Notes under the pieces: generated by a model
The model's database searches: none
Told to the model about the DNA's origin: nothing
What the model saw: the letters and a program-made list of their open reading frames with translations, nothing else
Made by a program: the position numbers and the translations under genes
Shown here: positions 7,721 through 16,086 of the stretch, piece by piece
Layout: every line of letters begins with the position of its first letter
How positions within the stretch are numbered: position 1 is the first letter of the stretch
Source of the DNA: CAXXIC01 sp964534355
Lineage (GTDB): Bacteria; Bacteroidota; Bacteroidia; Bacteroidales; UBA7332
Direction of reading: 5' to 3'
Assembly: GCA_964534355.1 (NCBI GenBank)
Contig: CAZHNZ010000028.1
Span: 1-38,094 of the forward strand
DNA length: 38,094 bases

Positions 7721-9064
7721 TTATGCAATGACTATTTTTTCTAAAATACGCTCCAAAATGCACACATAGTAGAATGGGATATTTATAAGCCGGAATGTTT
7801 TTCCACCTGTGGTTGTTACTGTATCCGTTTGTAGTGGCTGACTCCAAACCCGCACAGCTACGTCGTGTGGTGCATTTTCCATAAATATATGCAGAGACTT
7901 TAACTTCGAGTTGGTTCCACTTTTTAATTCAATGGGTATTAACAGTCCTTTCCAGGTGAATATTAAATCGACCTCAGCATCCGATCCACTTTTGTTTCTA
8001 CGCCAGAAACTTCGCCGGGTAAGAACTGAATTGTCGAAAGCCAACAGCTCCTGCGCTACAATGTGTTCTGCTATTCTGCCCCGCCACACATCAGTAAGAT
8101 ATCGGGCTTCAAAAATGGCCTCCTGTGTCTTTGCCTGATAATTGACCAATCCTGTATCTAACCAAAATAAACGCGGGCGAAGTCTGAAATTGGGTTGTAC
8201 CGGCAGCTGAACTTCGGTTATCGGATATACCAATTCGAGCAAAAATGCCTTTTCTAATGTCCTGAATGCATTTGCCATATCTCTGGATACGTAGGTGCTA
8301 TCGCCAAACTTCTCAAAACTGATTGTTTCGGCTGCTGCCAACCATCCTGCATTCAGGATGTGTCGGATCGTTCGCACCTTCAGATCAGTATCCGCATATT
8401 TCTCCACATCGTTGCTATACGACTCTATCAACGAATCATATACCGGCTTAAGTGCATGTATATCATTGGTTTCGGCATACACATTGATTACTTCAGGCAT
8501 ACCTCCCACCAGTGTATATTCGTTAAATCGCTTCATTAATCTGTCGTGTATGTACGTGGCTTCTTCCGATAGTATGATTTCGGCATCAAACGTTTGGCTC
8601 ATACCTCCCAAAAATTCAAGGAAAGAACAAGGCCGGAGCGACATATATTGCACCCTGCCCACCGGAAACGAAATCTGACGCATCTCCATCAGACTCTCAA
8701 GCAAAGAGCCGGCTGCAATCACATAAATAGGGCCGGCATCCTCATACAAATAACGAAGCATCGATACAGCCTTCGGCGAATTTTGAATCTCATCAATAAA
8801 TAGCAGTGTTTTCTCTCCGTGAGACGGCGTTTTAGCGAATTTAAAATAAATTGCCTTCAGTAATTCGTGTACATCATCGTATTTTTCAAACAAATCCCGG
8901 TCTGCTCTGCGCTCCAGATTTAATTCAAAATAGACATCAAACTCCTGACCAAACATACGGACAAGCGTCGATTTGCCCACTTGCCTTGCCCCACGTAAAA
9001 CAATGGGTTTATGCACTGTGCTGTCCTTCCACTTCCGCAGTTCTTTTATCAATAATCTTTCCAT
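7721..9064 (-). CDS. AAA-type ATPase with DUF4143 domain
   Basis: A 447-residue protein. Walker A is GARQVGKST at 25-33 and Walker B is LLFIDEIQ at 87-94, followed by sensor-like AAGSLLE at about 117-123. The DUF4143 region runs from about 200 to 390 and includes LVGGMPEVI and, near its end, EVDL (364-367) and IELK (378-381), the spacing of a PD-(D/E)XK nuclease-like fold. These proteins are very common in Bacteroidota; their role is unproven. The last 20 residues (FYYVCILERILEKIVIA) form a hydrophobic end. The gene is monocistronic and enclosed by near-identical direct repeats, and TATATTTG at 9090-9097 could be its -7 box. Confidence 0.88.
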   Translation of the reverse strand: MERLLIKELRKWKDSTVHKPIVLRGARQVGKSTLVRMFGQEFDVYFELNLERRADRDLFEKYDDVHELLKAIYFKFAKTPSHGEKTLLFIDEIQNSPKAVSMLRYLYEDAGPIYVIAAGSLLESLMEMRQISFPVGRVQYMSLRPCSFLEFLGGMSQTFDAEIILSEEATYIHDRLMKRFNEYTLVGGMPEVINVYAETNDIHALKPVYDSLIESYSNDVEKYADTDLKVRTIRHILNAGWLAAAETISFEKFGDSTYVSRDMANAFRTLEKAFLLELVYPITEVQLPVQPNFRLRPRLFWLDTGLVNYQAKTQEAIFEARYLTDVWRGRIAEHIVAQELLAFDNSVLTRRSFWRRNKSGSDAEVDLIFTWKGLLIPIELKSGTNSKLKSLHIFMENAPHDVAVRVWSQPLQTDTVTTTGGKTFRLINIPFYYVCILERILEKIVIA

Positions 9065-9089
9065 ATCTCTAATTTATTGAATATAAATA

Positions 9090-9097
9090 CAAATATA
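9090..9097 (-). promoter_or_regulatory. Promoter -7 box of the DUF4143 ATPase gene
   Basis: TATATTTG on the - strand fits TAnnTTTG. The expected -33 region falls inside the repeat copy at 9103-9123, so the repeat could also serve as an operator. Confidence 0.5.
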
Positions 9098-9102
9098 CTG
9101 CT

Positions 9103-9193
9103 TTTGTCGTGAAATGACGGTAACAATAGCATTTATTTGTCGTGAAATGACGGTAAGAAAAGTGATATTTTGTCGTGAAATGACGGTAAGAAT
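9103..9193. repeat. Direct repeats upstream of the DUF4143 ATPase (three copies)
   Basis: Copies of GTCGTGAAATGACGGTAA-type sequence begin at 9103, 9136 and 9169 (33-bp period). The last two with their spacer (AAAAGTGATATT) duplicate the block at 7628-7685. Confidence 0.88.
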
Positions 9194-9196
9194 GTT

Positions 9197-9292
9197 GCGT
9201 TTCTCTCGCAGCGCAACACTTTGCCAGTCTGGAAACTGGCTTTTAGCTTTGATATAGGCTGGAGCTGTATGCCAAACGGACTACGGCCAACT
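9197..9292. repeat. Dispersed repeat unit, copy A
   Basis: The unit starts GCGTTTCTCTCGCAGCGCAA and passes through CTTTTAGCTTTGATATAGGC to CCAAACGGACTACGG. It is about 75-80% similar by eye to 9611-9698, and its two halves recur at 5549-5602 and 5861-5896. The start can form a GTTGCG/CGCAAC hairpin. Confidence 0.75.
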
Positions 9293-9610
9293 TATTCAAT
9301 CCCAATGGATTAAAACCCGTTGCTACAACATCGTCCATCCCTATGGGATTCCGCTACACTGCACACCCGCAGTGCCGTCGGCACGATTGATGTTGTAACG
9401 CCGTGGCTTCAGCCCGGCGAAAAGTGCGACCGATACAGGCGGGAGTGCCGTAGGTACGGGGCATACTTTTCGCCTGATATACAAGCAGATGTAGTATTGT
9501 TGTTTTACTCCGTAGGAGTACCCAGTGCATAACCCGCGGTTTCAACCGCGGGTAGGCTGTGCTACTGCGACCGGAACTCTGTAGGAGTTCACCATCTGCA
9601 TGTATGGTTT
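9293..9610. repeat. Cluster of short palindromes, no gene
   Basis: Between repeat copies A and B lie several different small palindromes of related form: ATCCCTATGGGAT (about 9338), TGCCGTCGGCA (9373), ACTCCGTAGGAGT (about 9508), ACCCGCGGTTTCAACCGCGGG (about 9533-9553, listed here only by its arms CCCGCGG) and GAACTCTGTAGGAGTTC (about 9573). The first 69 bp (9308-9376) recur at 12723-12793. This resembles intergenic palindrome clusters of Bacteroidota. The short ORFs inside are by-products. Confidence 0.7.
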
Positions 9611-9698
9611 TACGCTGCGCAATACTGCCAGCCAGAGGCCGGCTTTTAGCTTTGACATAGGCTGGAGCTGTATGCCAAACAGCCTACGGCGAACTGAG
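9611..9698. repeat. Dispersed repeat unit, copy B
   Basis: Runs from TACGCTGCGCAATACTGCC through CTTTTAGCTTTGACATAGGC and GGAGCTGTATGCCAAAC to CCTACGGCGAACTGAG. It is the direct-orientation partner of copy A, so the palindrome cluster is flanked on both sides. Confidence 0.75.
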
Positions 9699-9753
9699 TT
9701 TTGCATTTAAATCCTATGATGTTATGCTCTCGTTCTTTTAGTTGACTAAACGA

Positions 9754-12150
9754 TTATTTCTTTTTGTTGTTAATCTTACTTAGATAGTGTTTAGTTCTCT
9801 TTAAATGTAAGCCTGCCTTTTCTTGTAGGTCAACGATAAGTTCATCTTTGACTTTGTTTTTGTCTTCCAATTCTTTAAATTTTGACATAAGTGTTTCAAT
9901 CTCGGGTGTGAAATGATATCCTTTCTCTTTTACTACTTTTGCAAAATTCAGATAGTCATCCATTTCGGTTTTTGTTTTAATTGTTTCATCTTCAGAATCT
10001 AATTCATCATCAACTTCTTCGATATCATTGTTTGATAAATGTTCATGGATTACTTCATTTAAATCTGCTTTTAATCTTACAATATTTTTATCTTGTAAAT
10101 TTACACCTGCATTTACTAACTTTTTTACGTCATCCCAATTTGAATTCACAACTTCAAATAGAAATGGGTTATCAAGTAAATTTAATATTTCTTTAGCATC
10201 TACAGCAAATAGTCCGATTTGTTCTAAGATATTTAGTAATGTAGATGGATTTACTGTAATATTCTCTTTCAAACCTACCTTATACGCACATCTGGAAGTA
10301 CGTACCGAAGAGGTTACAAGGTAAAAATCACCAGGTAAGATCGAACTTATTTCATTTTTATCAATTTTATTTAGGTAGTAAGCTGATAAATATTGCATAG
10401 AATCTGTATCAGAAATAGATTTGTTTTCATCTTTAGTACGATATTGAGCCTTTGCAGTTTTTACAGTTACTTCAAAAATTGCATCCGAAAGTTTTTCTGT
10501 CAAACCAGCAGGTATTTTAGTTGTGTCAATTTCTTCTATTTTTCTAAAAATGACAGATTTGTTTAAGTTTAGTTTTATCACTTCGCAAATAAAATCATAA
10601 GCATTAGATGGTTCATTATAATTAGATAAGTATTTCTTAAATGAAGTAGTAGAATTTATTAGTTTTTCACTTATAGCATTGTAATACCCTTTTACAAAAA
10701 CATTTGCAAGTTTTTCTTCTATGATTATTTCATCGACTACGTCGAACGTATTTCTAAAATAGTTATAATTTCGTTCAGCAAATTCTGCATGTTTTATTGC
10801 TTCATAAATCACATCCTCTGTAATTATTATTTTACATCCAGCCTTTATAAGCTCGCTTATAAGCATTTTGTAAATTTTGTTGCTTTTCGTTTCTTTGACA
10901 ATACAGTATAATAAAAAGTCAGTGTCAAGCAGAAATGTTTTTTTTGAAAAACTCGTTATCTGAAATTGATTGAGTGAAGGGTCTAAACTCATTATTTGAG
11001 CGCCGATAAAAGCTTTTGACCATTCGACAAGCACTTTCGCTTGTTCTTCAGTTGGTTTTTTTATAATTTCACCAAGCGAATATATTATTGAATCTCCTAA
11101 TGGTTTTGTCAATCCTTTTCTTACTACCGAAATTATATCAGAGTTATTTGAAATTGAATTTTCAAATGATTTGAAAATGGGATTAGAGTTTTCTTCACAA
11201 TACTCTAGACCGTGTAATCTAAAAAATAGTCCCAAACTATTCTTTATGTTCGTCTCAATAATTGAAAGTGTTTGTTTATCTATTTTATTTTGATAAATGT
11301 TCGAAGCGTTACAAATAACATCATTTATTAGTGCTTTAGTACCTTGATTTATCTGTGCAGAAACAGATTCAATTTTAGCAATAGAATCTGTAGATGGAGC
11401 ATATTCATTTGTGTCTGTTTTAACAACAAGTCCATTGGTTTTTAATTTAGCTAATGCTGAGCTAATTTGTTCAATAGGTATGATTTTATGAAATTTATCA
11501 TTAAATACTGAGGCAATTTTATCCGAATTACCAATTTTCAAATCAACCAAAATAGATAAAACAGTTCTGTCAAAGAGAGCCTTTCTTGTCTTACTACCTT
11601 CCTGATTGAATGTAAATAATAGTGAACATTTTAATAGCGAATTAGTTAAGGTCTCAGCAGAATCTTCTGTGAAAAGTGTTGATTTCTCAAATAGGCTACT
11701 ATTTAATTGCTGTTTTAAATCTCCAAAATAGCGAGTGAAAATACTTTTTTCAACGGAAAGTGTTGAAATAAACATAGTTCTTTCATAAATCTCTAGTTTA
11801 ATTTTCCCAGCATACTTTTTTCTTATACTTGTTTTGATAGCTTGCGTATTGTTAATTTGATTTGAAGTTACCAATATTAATTCATTGAATATGACCTTAT
11901 TTTCAATTAATTTGTCAATTGTACTATGAATCTTACTGTTTATATTATCTTGTAATGTTATTTGGAAAACAGTGGTATGAGTTTCATCTTGGTAGTACTT
12001 TACTACTAATGCATCAATGCCTTCATCGTCAATTCCACCAATCGGTATAATAGATTCAAATCCGTTTAATTTAAGGATTTCAATTGATAGTTTCTCAAAT
12101 TGTCTAAAGTCTGTATTGTGTTCGAGTGCAAATTCAATAATGTCTACCAT
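9754..12150 (-). CDS. Unrecognised protein with REase-like and PIN-like regions
   Basis: A 798-residue protein I cannot assign to a named family. Residues about 15-130 look like a restriction-endonuclease (Mrr-like) fold: FEKLSIEILKLNGF, then GGIDDEGIDALVV (39-50) and VFQITLQ (61-67). The usual lysine of the QxK motif is replaced by Thr65. A winged-helix-like segment lies at about 180-245. Residues about 403-620 resemble a PIN nuclease: FLLDTDFLLY with D409/D411, an acidic helix ITEDVIYEA (443-451), SDTDSMQYLSAYY (580-592) and PGDFYLVTSS (606-615), though the last expected Asp is a Ser. The end is acidic and coiled-coil-like (700-798). It lies on the same strand as the Zorya genes but 660 bp downstream of them. 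A defence role is inference only. Confidence 0.7.
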   Translation of the reverse strand: MVDIIEFALEHNTDFRQFEKLSIEILKLNGFESIIPIGGIDDEGIDALVVKYYQDETHTTVFQITLQDNINSKIHSTIDKLIENKVIFNELILVTSNQINNTQAIKTSIRKKYAGKIKLEIYERTMFISTLSVEKSIFTRYFGDLKQQLNSSLFEKSTLFTEDSAETLTNSLLKCSLLFTFNQEGSKTRKALFDRTVLSILVDLKIGNSDKIASVFNDKFHKIIPIEQISSALAKLKTNGLVVKTDTNEYAPSTDSIAKIESVSAQINQGTKALINDVICNASNIYQNKIDKQTLSIIETNIKNSLGLFFRLHGLEYCEENSNPIFKSFENSISNNSDIISVVRKGLTKPLGDSIIYSLGEIIKKPTEEQAKVLVEWSKAFIGAQIMSLDPSLNQFQITSFSKKTFLLDTDFLLYCIVKETKSNKIYKMLISELIKAGCKIIITEDVIYEAIKHAEFAERNYNYFRNTFDVVDEIIIEEKLANVFVKGYYNAISEKLINSTTSFKKYLSNYNEPSNAYDFICEVIKLNLNKSVIFRKIEEIDTTKIPAGLTEKLSDAIFEVTVKTAKAQYRTKDENKSISDTDSMQYLSAYYLNKIDKNEISSILPGDFYLVTSSVRTSRCAYKVGLKENITVNPSTLLNILEQIGLFAVDAKEILNLLDNPFLFEVVNSNWDDVKKLVNAGVNLQDKNIVRLKADLNEVIHEHLSNNDIEEVDDELDSEDETIKTKTEMDDYLNFAKVVKEKGYHFTPEIETLMSKFKELEDKNKVKDELIVDLQEKAGLHLKRTKHYLSKINNKKK

Positions 12151-12628
12151 AATTTTCTTGTTATTAATTGTTTAAGCTCTATCTTTCTTTTTCTTTCCTT
12201 TTTTCTAGAATGGGGCATAACGACCGACTGTATGGGCATTTAGAACATCAGCGAGAACAACACTTTCGAGCTGCGAAAATGCTACCACGGGCTACAATAC
12301 TGGAAAAAGCACAATATGTGCTAATGCCAATACAGTAGTGTTGAACTAAACCTTCGGTAAGCAACCTGCCAACCAGCCGGGGTTAAGCTAATTTTGCCTT
12401 TCAACATCCAAAAGTAGAAATATTTTCTGATATTCACAGAGCAAATCAATAAAAATGTGAAATAATGGAAACACGGATGCCGCGGATCTGGCGGATTCGA
12501 ACGGATTTATATCTCAAATACGGATTCCGGCCGGATCTGTTTTCTTCGAAAACGCGGATTGAGGCAAAAGCAACCGACTGCATTGTTTTAGAAACTTACC
12601 GCTATTGTTCGGCATAATTTTAACAAAT

Positions 12629-12676
12629 GGCACCGTTTGCTCCGGAATTAGTGGCACCGTTTACTCCGGAATATAC
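12629..12676. repeat. 24-bp tandem duplicate
   Basis: Two adjacent copies of GGCACCGTTTxCTCCGGAAT differ at only a few positions. Such GGCACC-containing repeats occur near insertion-sequence ends in Bacteroidota, but no transposase is present here. Confidence 0.7.
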
Positions 12677-12722
12677 AGCCAAACGACCGCGATTCGGTTT
12701 ATCACACTACGACGGACTGAGA

Positions 12723-12793
12723 GATTAAAACCCGTTGAAACAACATCATCCATCCCTACGGGATTCCGCGCCACACCGCACACCCTCAGTGCC
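12723..12793. repeat. Second copy of the 69-bp palindrome-bearing repeat
   Basis: GATTAAAACCCGTTG, CATCCATCCCTACGGGATTCC and the CAGTGCC end align over the whole length with 9308-9376, in the same orientation. The segment is given here only by these landmarks. The two copies flank the 798-residue protein gene. Confidence 0.8.
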
Positions 12794-12813
12794 TGCTGAA
12801 TAAAGTATATTAC

Positions 12814-15800
12814 CTAAACCTTTGTCAATCGTTGAGATTCAATTTTATTCATATCAGGACTTGTTACATCATATTGGTTTATTAACTTTTCCAGATCATC
12901 ACGATTTAGCAACCTAATATCGTTTGACTTAGCCAGAATGTTTGCCGATGATGAATAATCATTATTTGTTATAGTCAACAAGTTGAATTTTTCTTTAAAT
13001 CTATTCTCGTAATATTTTTTCGCTGTGCAAATCTCTTGAATAGCATCATTTCCAACCGCAGATTTTGTTTGTTTTGCTTGTATTAGATAGTTCTCGCCTT
13101 CTTTTAGAGCAACAACATCAGCACCCTTGTCATTTGAATTCGGTGTAAGATAAATCTCAAACCCCTGTTTTTTGTACAATGCTGCAATAAATGCTTCAAA
13201 TAAGTTGGGGCGAAGTAGATCAACATCTAATAATGTAAGTTTTACAATTTTACTATCAGTTTTTGCGCCGAATATGTTGCTAAATATTTCATCCGGAGAA
13301 ACTTCTGCTTGTTCTGTTGGGAATAAGGCATTATTAGCCAACATCTTTTTATTAAAGAGCAAAGTGTCAAGAATCTCATCAAATGATTTCAGTTTCTTCC
13401 CTTCTTCATCTTTCATTTCATCAGGAAAAACTGCCATTGGATAATGTACAAAAACATCTTTCTTTTGCCCAATTCTATATGCTCTATCTGTTGCCTGTTC
13501 CTCTTTTGCCGGATTCCAATGCCTTGAATAATGAATAATGTGATTTGCGTCAGTAACATTTAAACCAACACCAGCAGCAATAGGTGACATAATAATTACA
13601 TTAAACCCCTCTTCGGCCTGAAAACGGTCAATTGTCTGTTGTCTGCTAATTTTTGATTTACCTTCTTGCTGTCTGGTCGTAGGCGTGTCCCCATTAATTA
13701 TACTAGGAAAGATGCTAAACGTATCATATACAACTTTTTGGAGCATTTTTTGTGTTTCTCTTCGATCAGCGAAAATAATTACTTTCTCAGTCTTGTATTT
13801 TATTTCTGTCAGTAAACCAATTGTTGTTTGTAGTTTTGACGAACTTGCAATAAGATCGTCAGTTGAGAACTTTAATATCTGACTATCCAACAAATACGGA
13901 TGATCTGAAATATCCCTGACAGCCCAAAGTGATTTTAATTTCTGATTTCGGCCATCTATTCCGGTTAAAGATTCATTATTTGCCAATTCAATTTCCTGCT
14001 TGTATCGTTCGAATTGAATTGGAGGCATAACTTTCTTGATTCTCGATCTTTCATTATCGTGTTTTTTCGGCAAGTCTTTGGCTACATCGCTCTTAAGTCT
14101 TCTTTTAATAAATACACCAATACTATTACGAAGTTTTTCTGTTAAAGATTTAATATCTGTATTTTCATCTTTCAATGGTTTTTGGTATTGTGCAGCAAAT
14201 TCTTTGGCATTCCCTAAAAGACCCGGTACCGCAAAATCAATAATACACCAGATATCAACCAATGTATTTTCGACAGGTGTGCCTGTCATTGCAATTTTAA
14301 AATCTGCTTTTAACGCTTTGCAAGCATTGGTTATCAGTGTTCCCGGTGTTTTAATTTTTTGAGCCTCATCCAAAGCAATAACCGCAAAATCAACCATTCC
14401 TAAGCTTATTTGATATGACCTGACTGTTTCGTAGTTAGTTAAAATAATTTGTTTGAATTGAAGACTTTCGGCATCCGCCATATTCTTGATCGTGTCTACC
14501 TCTTTGGTGAGCAAGTCACCCGTCAATCTTAACAGAGGAAGATTTTGAGGAGAGAAGAATTTCTTATATTCATTTTCCCAGTTTTCGAGCAAGCTAACAG
14601 GTGCAACAATTAAATAAGGCTTGTTCTCATCATAAGTTTGACTATGCCATTCAATAAAATACAAGAGTTGTAAGGTTTTTCCAAGCCCCATATCATCTGC
14701 AAGCAAGCCTCCTGCAAAATCTTGCTGTAATAAAGATTGTAGCCAGGAAATACCTTCTTTCTGATGCTCTTTCAGTTCAATACCAATATTTAAGTTTCGT
14801 ATTTCAGAAAATTTATGCTTTAATATTTCAGGTGGTTCATTACCGTCTGAAAATTCAGTGATTTCGGCGTTTTCTTTAATTATGAGTACTTCATATTCCT
14901 TTTTATCATCCTTTTTCAACGGTTCATTTGGGCTCTCAAATTGCTTTTTTGCAACTTTAATAAGTTTTTCTGCTTCTTCAACCGGAATTTCATAATTTTC
15001 CCACGGAACTGTTTGTTTGTTTTCTTTTACGGCCTTTTCCTTTTGATCGATGAAGTCGGATAGCTTTTCCGGTGTTTTGAAATAGATTCTCTTTTCTCCA
15101 TCAACCTTGTCTTTAATAACAATACCAGGTATCCATTGTGATTTATATGGGCTTGCAAATGGATAAAACCTGGGACTATACAAGCCTATTTCTTTAACTC
15201 TTTTGCTAAAAAGAACTGTATAATCGACCTCTTCTCCATTAAAAAAATATTCCGGATGTTCAATAATCTCCTTAATTATCTTTTTATCAGATATTTTTCT
15301 TTTTTGTTTGATTTTTTCTAGTTCTTTCTTTTGATTTTCAGAAATTATGATTCTTGTCCTACATCCATCGTTATCTGAAACAGAATAAACATTATCTACT
15401 AACGTTTTTTTGTCAAAAGTACGAGTGAATCCTATTGCATTGTCAATCTTAACTGATGGGATTATCTCAAGAAAGCCATTCTTATAATCAATGTCTAATT
15501 TGATTTTGTCAGGAATATACAGCTCCTGATTTCTTAGAAATAATTCCAAGGTCAATCCATCCTCTTTCGAAAGTGCTTTTATTTCATGTAGTTTTTCTAG
15601 ATTTAGATTGAAAGTATTCTTCTTTTTGTTTCCTGATTCACAATTGAACTCATCAATAGATTCGCAAATTAAATATTGGTTTTCGGAAAGCAGATATTCA
15701 TTTTCACCAACAAAGACCATTGCACCTTTTCTTTCAGCCTTTAATCTTGTACCATTCGGGGCAAAATCGAAGAAACCATATTTAAACCTGAAAGAGTTAT

Positions 15801-16086
15801 CTTGTAATTCTCCTTCAGATTCAATGAAAATTTCATATGGATATCGATCTGGTAACTCTAAAATCTGCCGGTCAATATCGTTTAATCTCAGAATATTTAC
15901 AATGTCGATCTCACATGTATCTGCTGTATAGTTAGCTAAGCCATTATCCTGTAGCTCGTACAAAATAGCTAACTGAGACAAGTGTTCTGATTCAAGCTGA
16001 TGCCAATCAGAAACCGGCATTTTAACTTCTGAATCATTTAGAAGGTAAAACGCAAAAATATTTTTTGTGTATGTGTACTTTATCAT
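12814..16086 (-). CDS. zorD: ZorD: SNF2 helicase with C-terminal Mrr-like nuclease
   Basis: I chose the ATG at 16086, which overlaps the zorC stop by 4 bp, giving 1090 residues; an ATG at 16113 would add nine. The helicase core has Walker A DDMGLGKT (about 464-471), a DEAQ box (573-576), MTGTP (600-604) and motif VI QATDRAYRIGQ (864-874). A Mrr-type PD-(D/E)XK domain follows: E964 in NLFEAF, D990 in NDKGADV and QAK at 1003-1005. An SNF2 helicase with a terminal nuclease matches ZorD of type I Zorya, the effector that degrades invading DNA after ZorA/B sensing. The N-terminal ~440 residues show no motif I recognise. It is the last gene of the operon. Confidence 0.88.
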   Translation of the reverse strand: MIKYTYTKNIFAFYLLNDSEVKMPVSDWHQLESEHLSQLAILYELQDNGLANYTADTCEIDIVNILRLNDIDRQILELPDRYPYEIFIESEGELQDNSFRFKYGFFDFAPNGTRLKAERKGAMVFVGENEYLLSENQYLICESIDEFNCESGNKKKNTFNLNLEKLHEIKALSKEDGLTLELFLRNQELYIPDKIKLDIDYKNGFLEIIPSVKIDNAIGFTRTFDKKTLVDNVYSVSDNDGCRTRIIISENQKKELEKIKQKRKISDKKIIKEIIEHPEYFFNGEEVDYTVLFSKRVKEIGLYSPRFYPFASPYKSQWIPGIVIKDKVDGEKRIYFKTPEKLSDFIDQKEKAVKENKQTVPWENYEIPVEEAEKLIKVAKKQFESPNEPLKKDDKKEYEVLIIKENAEITEFSDGNEPPEILKHKFSEIRNLNIGIELKEHQKEGISWLQSLLQQDFAGGLLADDMGLGKTLQLLYFIEWHSQTYDENKPYLIVAPVSLLENWENEYKKFFSPQNLPLLRLTGDLLTKEVDTIKNMADAESLQFKQIILTNYETVRSYQISLGMVDFAVIALDEAQKIKTPGTLITNACKALKADFKIAMTGTPVENTLVDIWCIIDFAVPGLLGNAKEFAAQYQKPLKDENTDIKSLTEKLRNSIGVFIKRRLKSDVAKDLPKKHDNERSRIKKVMPPIQFERYKQEIELANNESLTGIDGRNQKLKSLWAVRDISDHPYLLDSQILKFSTDDLIASSSKLQTTIGLLTEIKYKTEKVIIFADRRETQKMLQKVVYDTFSIFPSIINGDTPTTRQQEGKSKISRQQTIDRFQAEEGFNVIIMSPIAAGVGLNVTDANHIIHYSRHWNPAKEEQATDRAYRIGQKKDVFVHYPMAVFPDEMKDEEGKKLKSFDEILDTLLFNKKMLANNALFPTEQAEVSPDEIFSNIFGAKTDSKIVKLTLLDVDLLRPNLFEAFIAALYKKQGFEIYLTPNSNDKGADVVALKEGENYLIQAKQTKSAVGNDAIQEICTAKKYYENRFKEKFNLLTITNNDYSSSANILAKSNDIRLLNRDDLEKLINQYDVTSPDMNKIESQRLTKV

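Larger units (their letters stand above)
12151..12813. other. Intergenic stretch with repeat debris, no gene
   Basis: No gene is supported. Contents: GCGGAT/CGGATT-rich motifs at about 12475-12560; a 24-bp tandem pair (GGCACCGTTTGCTCCGGAAT-type) at 12629-12652 and 12653-12676; a copy of the CACTACGACGGACTGAG core near 12704; and at 12723-12793 a copy of the repeat at 9308-9376. The small ORF at 12605-12799 is treated as chance. Confidence 0.65.

Noticed and set aside
9320..9545. Small genes inside the palindrome cluster on both strands
   Set aside because: The frames are translations of palindromic repeats, with no start context or domain.
12629..12676. End of an IS21-like insertion sequence
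   Set aside because: The tandem GGCACC repeats are suggestive, but no transposase or opposite end is present.
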